Origin: Calcarisporiella thermophila CBS 279.70 | Lineage: Eukaryota; Calcarisporiellomycota | Direction: 5' to 3' | Assembly (NCBI RefSeq): GCF_041956535.1 | Contig: NW_027192196.1 | Location: 390,921 to 454,920 of the forward strand | DNA length: 64,000 nucleotides | Shown: piece after piece, positions 58,670 to 64,000 of the stretch | How positions within the stretch are numbered: position 1 is the stretch's first letter | Layout of the letters: each line of letters opens with the position of its first letter | Made by a program: the position numbers and the translations under genes | The notes under the pieces: generated by a model | What the model saw: the letters and a program-made list of their open reading frames with translations, nothing else | Told to the model about the DNA's origin: nothing | The model's database searches: none

Positions 58670-60703
58670 AATATGATGCCAGACCCCTCATATACAGTGG
58701 CGATCTTCTGAATAGCGTTAACATACGCGGCCGTGCGATAGTCACAGTTCTGGTTGATAAAAACAGGTTATAATTCTGCTAATTCTACAGTATAAGTGAT
58801 AGTGCCTACCTTTGCCAAAGCAGTGCTGCGTGTCTCCAAGGATGCGTTGGCAATAGTGTCTTCAAGACCGGAATAGACAAGCTCATGCTCCTCAGCACCA
58901 TGTACAATCTGCTTGCGCTCCATCTCAGTCAATTTGCGTCCAGCATTGGCCTCCACAAGCGCAACTAGCTTGCTCTTGCCAAGTTCGTCCCATTTTTTGT
59001 TCATACGTCCAAAGCGCACATGGCTCAAATTCTTCAGCCACTCGAAGTATGACACTGTAACACCACCAGCATTGAGGAGCAAATCAGGGATAATCACTAC
59101 GCCCTTCTGAAGGAGTGCGTCATTGGCAGCAGGAGTTATGGGTCCGTTTGCAGCCTCACCAACAACCTTTGCACGGACGCGGTTAACATTGCGAAGACCA
59201 ATTTGACGCTCAAGCGCTGCGGGGATGAGGACATCACATTCAACTTCAAGAACTTTGGCGGGGTCATCGATAATTGTAGCATCGGCATAGTTGTGGAAGG
59301 TGCCATGCTCCTTACGATGAGAGAAGAGTTGCTCGATGTTCAAACCATCTTTATTGTAGACCGCGCACTCACGCTCACCGATAGCAATCACCTTAGCTCT
59401 AAGTGCAAAAAAAAGAATGAGTTGGCGACCCATTTACATAAAGGAATACCATAAATTTGACGTACCCGTTATTCTCGAAGAATTTTGCAGCCCAGTAGCC
59501 GACATTTCCAAAGCCTTGAATTGCCACAGTTAACCCTTCAATTTGTCCACTCAATCCTGCCTTCTTCTGCACTTCAGGGTAAGTAAGGAACTCGCGGATT
59601 CCATAGAATACACCCAGACCAGTGGCCTCATTACGCCCACGAACACCACCTTGGCTAATTGGTTTGCCAGTTACACAACCCGAGGCATTCACGTCGCTGC
59701 TGTTGAATTGACGATACGTGTCCATGATCCAGGACATCTCACGGGGACCGGTGCCCACATCTGGAGCTGGAACATCCGTACCAGGGCCAATGAAGTTCTT
59801 CTGACAAAGCTCCATCGTGTAGCGACGGGTAATTCGCTCTAATTGTGCCGGTGACCACTGTTTGGGGTCAATTTTGATACCACCTTTTGCTCCACCGAAG
59901 GGAACGTCCACAACCGCGCACTTGTAAGTCATAAGCGAGGCAAGGGCCTCAACTTCCTGTAGGTCGACCTCGGGTGAGAAGCGAATACCTCCTTTAACTG
60001 GCAGACGATGGCGCGAATGCTGTGCGCGATATCCCTCGATCATTACAACTTTGTTATCATCTGTCTATTATGGGGATACAAGTAAAAGCATACAATATCA
60101 ATGAATATAAAATTAGATTAATGTTACCTCAATGGGGAAGGTGACGCTGAGAACGCTGTCCACAGCCTTCATATGTGCTAGAGTTTTGGGGGAAACATTG
60201 CTAAGCTTGGCTGCCTGGAGAAAGTGAAAGTAAAAATTCTTTATATATGCGGAGCAGATAAAATTTAATCATATAAATGTCACTTTTTCGAAGTAGCTGT
60301 CAACAGATTTAAGGAAGCTAGGTTCATTGGGCTCACAGAATTGGTTTGTGTTTGCTATATATAAAAGAGACAAAAAAATGCTGTCTAAATCCTCATGCTC
60401 TTCAGCAAAACACAATAGAATCTTACCTGTACTCAAGTTACGATGAGCTGGAGCAATACCACATCGCAATAACGCTGAGGCGCGCATTGAGCTTGATGAT
60501 AATAAGGAAAATATACAATGTATTAAAGCGTGGGAATTAATTGTATAAAACCAAATAGAGTAACGAAAACAAAGATGAGCGGTCATAAGACCACCACACA
60601 TTAGAACGCGCTAGCGTAATAGCAGTAACGCGTTGCGTTTGTGGAGAACAGCATTTCATTACTTTGATATTTACCTGCAGGCGATAAAGCGGGAACTCAG
60701 CAT
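58670..60703 (-). CDS. Mitochondrial NAD(P)+ glutamate dehydrogenase, animal (GLUD) type
   Basis: Interconverts glutamate and 2-oxoglutarate plus ammonia. Seven or so exons; exon 1 (60675-60703) starts MLSSRFIAC, and exons to 58670 give about 520 residues with an Arg/Ser-rich presequence ([18 protein letters not shown]). Family blocks are [29 protein letters not shown] with the catalytic Lys, [51 protein letters not shown] (Rossmann), [14 protein letters not shown] and [11 protein letters not shown]. This is the small mitochondrial class of animals, not the NADP-GDH (Gdh1) or large NAD-GDH (Gdh2) typical of yeasts. The pattern is clear; the lineage meaning is discussed in the findings. Confidence 0.93.
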
Positions 60704-61178
60704 TTTCTATATTTCTATCTACAAGTATGAAACAAGGAAGATTAAGTAAAGATGTTGGAGGAAGATGGGAAGATGAGGTGAAAAAAAACTCTCAGGAGAG
60801 TAAACAAAACGCACCTTTTCTCTCAGAGGATTGTCTGAGTAAACAAAGAAGAGGAGTTAAAGTGTTTACTAAGAAAGATGTGCTAAAGACCACTAAAAGA
60901 GTATAATTTGTGGAGGTAGATTCGAGCTCCGTTCGGACAGAGGCTTGCTTATTTTCTATTGGGGCAAAAATATAGCAAGTTTCCAAGCCAGCCTAAAGAA
61001 TAAGCGGTAATAAGTTTATTCAAAGAGTATGCTTCACGAAAAAAAATATGCACCCAACCATCAAAATAGTATCTCAATTAACAAACTAGTTTATATTTTT
61101 GAAATAAAAGTGAAAAATACAATCCTGCTGGTATAATATCTTGAAAAGAAAAAAAAAATCTAGTCATCCTAAGGCGCA
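60704..61178. other. intergenic between GDH and HID1 (tandem minus strand)
   Basis: AT-rich. It contains the GDH promoter and the HID1 trailer. A minus-strand frame at 60792-60986 shows no family. No gene seen. Confidence 0.5.
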
Positions 61179-64000
61179 TCAATGATTATGGCTCTCTGCT
61201 TTGTTGTCTTGGCAAGAGCACGATTCTTCCACAGTTTTGATAGTAAATAGCCGCACTGCAGTTCCGTTCCAAATGCCAAGATTATCCATACTTGCAACAT
61301 ACACTTTACTCCAAAGCATGCTTCGGAACCACACTGTGAGTGCATCGTTCCATTGGAATTTACGTGAATGAACGGGTCGTGGAGGTGGTAGTAGGCCAAC
61401 AAGTGTAGTTTGGCGTATGAAGTCAAGTACCTCTTGATCCGAGACTGTGCGAGCCGCACAGAGATCAGATATACGGGGAAGAAGATGCTCAATAAGTGAT
61501 ATAATAGGTTGTAGAGGTGTTTGAGGATGCCATGAATAGAACTAGGTAATGGTTTTAGTTGAGGTCATTTACAGGGAAGTTAGATTAATAATTTACCCAT
61601 TCTTCAGTGAACACAAATCCGTCTCTTCCGACGAAAGTCTGATGAGCAGAGTTAGACAAATCTTTGGACATCTTTCTTAGTTTGTCATCTACTTGTTCCA
61701 TTCCTTTGCTTGCTTGCTCAGAGTAATTATCTGTCTTGGCCTCCTGGTTATTCTGCGCCACTTCATTTCCCTCGACGATCTCCTCGTCTGCTTGCAATAG
61801 AGGGTTAACTTCTGAATTGATTCTGTCTGCTTTTGCCTTTCCTTTCTCCATTTCTCGCTCTATTCTTTTCCTTTCGCGCAGTGCTTGTATTTGCTCAGCA
61901 TCTTTTATCATTTGAGGAAGTGTCATGCTTGCAAATCCTTCAAACTTCTGATGTGCTAGTACAATGGCATATGCAACGTGTGGATTATCTGAGAGATGAT
62001 ACTCAATAATGTAACCCAGAGCTTCAGTGAGAAACCAGGCAAGTCGGAAATTATTTTGATCCGAGAGTAAAAATGTAGGGGTAGTGAAGGAACTAAAAAG
62101 CGCAATAAGCTTATTGGAGCAAGAGGCTGATAGCTGTTTAACATATGGTGAGATATTTGTGATTGTCAGGATAAGGGCGGGATAGAGGGAGTGAAGCGCA
62201 TTTTTGGTGGTGGCAATAAGAGTATGAATAGACTATGGAATATTAAAAGAATCAATAATATAGCGCTATGTAAAAAAAAAAAAATACTAAGTATCGAGGA
62301 AAACCTACTATTATCAGGAAATCTGCATAAGTTCCGTGAAATGCAGGGATACGAATGTTCGGAGGAAGCGATGCATGTCCATAAAATGTGTTGTTAAGTT
62401 TGATACCAAAATTTCTATCCGCGGAGAGGGTTTGCAGCATGAAAACACACATGGATACGAGCCCAAGTTGTGTGTGGTCCAGTTTATACTCAAGGATATA
62501 GTATAGCAGGACTACCAGCAAATCGAGAACTCGATCTGTTTCTAGTAAATAGTCTCGGAATCTCTTTAAATGTATCAAATATAAGTTGGGGATTTATATT
62601 CAACATCAAAGCATAAAAGATTACTTTGTTAACTTCGAGCAGTTTCCAGCAGAGGATCAACATTTCATTATAGCAACGAGTGTGCTTAGTAGAGCCTGGG
62701 AGATATGTATTATTTGCCTAAAGATATAGAGTTATATTAATTGGAATAATTTAAAGAGAATAGAATTGAATGTACAAAATACCTGCATCGGGTTGCTTAA
62801 GATCGTCAATATCCCATCAGTAATAAACTGAAAGTTCTGTGCAGAATGTAATCGCCCAGTATAAAATCGAAATGCGTTATCATTGCTCTTATCATAGTTA
62901 ATTTTTGCAATCTTAGAAGATGATGTTTCGACAGGGGGAGACTTTGAAAAATTAGCTGACATATTCTCATCTATTGGTGACTCTATTTTGTCAACGGTGG
63001 TCTCAGTCTCGCCAACAGCCACAGCTAATCCTGGAGTCCGATAGTCTAAGAGGGCAACTAGCGTTTGCAAACAAAGAATTACGAAATGTTCGCGTTGATC
63101 GGCAAACATTACGTGATTGTATGGAATACCCCATCCTAGTGGGTTGTATTTAACGGCTGTGTTGAGTAAACTGCAGAGAACTAGAGGAATTCGGAAAGAC
63201 TCAGATAATTGCGTTTGTTGTACAGAAGAAAACTATTAAAACTTACGTGAAAGCACTATTTTTCGTTCCGTCTTAGCTACAGCATAGTGAATCCATTTAT
63301 TTTCTCCTGATAGAATCTCACTTGGCGACATATAGATTGATTTAGACATGAGAACAAGGAATAGTTGGAGGATTTCGGCCTTGTTTGAGTCCAACACTTT
63401 CGAAGACCCTATAGGAGTAGAAGCACCAACCCCTGACTCCCAAATAACATAATTTACTCGCGAGTTTTCAGTCGCAAAATTCGATGGGATGGTAAAGCCA
63501 GAGAAGAACATAAGAGATATTACGCCTAAAAAATGATTAAACCTATCAACTTAATATCAACTCATTGCTCTATAATTTCAATCGTACCGGCTATTAGTCT
63601 CTCTCCAAGTGAAGGTATCGAATTTATTATATTAATATCTTTGTAATCCTAAGAGATAATGTAAGCTTCATGCTAATAAATAGTTTAATTGGATAAATGA
63701 ACTTACCTCCACCATGTTATTCTCATTGCTATTCTGTCTTGATATCCTCTCCTCTGTCCAAAAGAAATTGTTTTCCCACTCATGACAAAGTTCCTTAGAT
63801 TCGAAAACGAAGGGCATTAAACGTGTTAAAACACGTATACAATTTAGCAAGTGCTGGGTTGGGTATTCTTCAGAAGGGAAATTCTTGACATTTATGAATG
63901 AAAGTAAGCGCTCGATCACTTTTTTTAGTAGTGTTTCAAGATTCTCGCGTGCTTCTACAATTCTTCGGACATCAGAAGCCGGAAAAGAGACAGAAAAAAT
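61179..64000 (-). CDS. HID1 family Golgi/trans-Golgi traffic protein, 5' end outside the window
   Basis: HID-1 proteins work at the medial and trans-Golgi in dense-core vesicle and cargo sorting in animals; fission yeast Hid1 partners with Ubp5. The C-terminal part is here in several exons to the stop at 61179. Landmarks are AFRFYTGRLHSAQNFQFITDG, NTYLPGSTKHTRCYNEMLI, LLYYILEYKLDHTQLGLVS, CVFMLQTLSADRNFGIKLN, an acidic/Lys/Glu helix (RERKRIEREMEKGKAKADR), then LVGLLPPPRPVHSRKFQWND, VWFRSMLWSKVY and IWNGTAVRLFTIK at the end. The N-terminal third lies beyond position 64000. Confidence 0.93.

Overview
The window is nuclear DNA of a fungus. Almost every gene is cut by short GT-AG introns (about 35-145 nt). 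The set of families is fungal: a Zn(2)Cys(6) cluster regulator, an Ysc84-type SYLF-SH3 protein, Dre2, Iml1, Spt3 and Hid1. A complex I subunit and Hop2 point to a fungus with a normal respiratory chain and a meiotic recombination gene. A small animal-type mitochondrial glutamate dehydrogenase, an animal-like anoctamin and a phytochelatin synthase sit beside these. I cannot fix the lineage from sequence alone.

Layout, left to right. 1-10 kb: end of a UBZ zinc-finger protein, ALG8 (N-glycan assembly), TIP41 (TOR/PP2A signalling), a ubiquitin-like/eS31 ribosomal fusion, a four-pass membrane protein, a mitochondrial carrier and HOP2. 10-24 kb: a PC-esterase-like type II membrane protein, a complex I accessory subunit, TFIIIA with nine C2H2 fingers, YSC84, a long gene-free stretch, a 994-residue Zn cluster regulator and a cysteine-rich type I membrane protein. 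From about 15.4 to 23.2 kb the DNA looks distinctly richer in G+C than the rest. 24-34 kb: a DeSI-type peptidase, FAN1 nuclease, DRE2, a CaM kinase and a TBC protein. 34-43 kb: an acetyltransferase, GDA1, an LRR protein, phytochelatin synthase and a SIM-RING ubiquitin ligase. 43-64 kb: anoctamin (16 exons), uridine kinase-UPRT fusion, IML1, SPT3, mitochondrial GDH and the 3' part of HID1, which runs off the window.

Most genes are unrelated housekeeping genes. Themes that recur are TOR/nutrient signalling (TIP41, IML1), repair and recombination (UBZ protein, HOP2, FAN1, SIM-RING ligase), and secretory or membrane work (ALG8, GDA1, HID1, TBC, anoctamin). No transposon, CRISPR array, rRNA or tRNA gene was recognised. 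The most unusual item is the strongly diverged ubiquitin-like domain fused to ribosomal protein eS31 at 4544-5080. Exon junctions were worked out by hand from reading frame, splice sites and family alignment, so junctions are inference even where the family call is firm.
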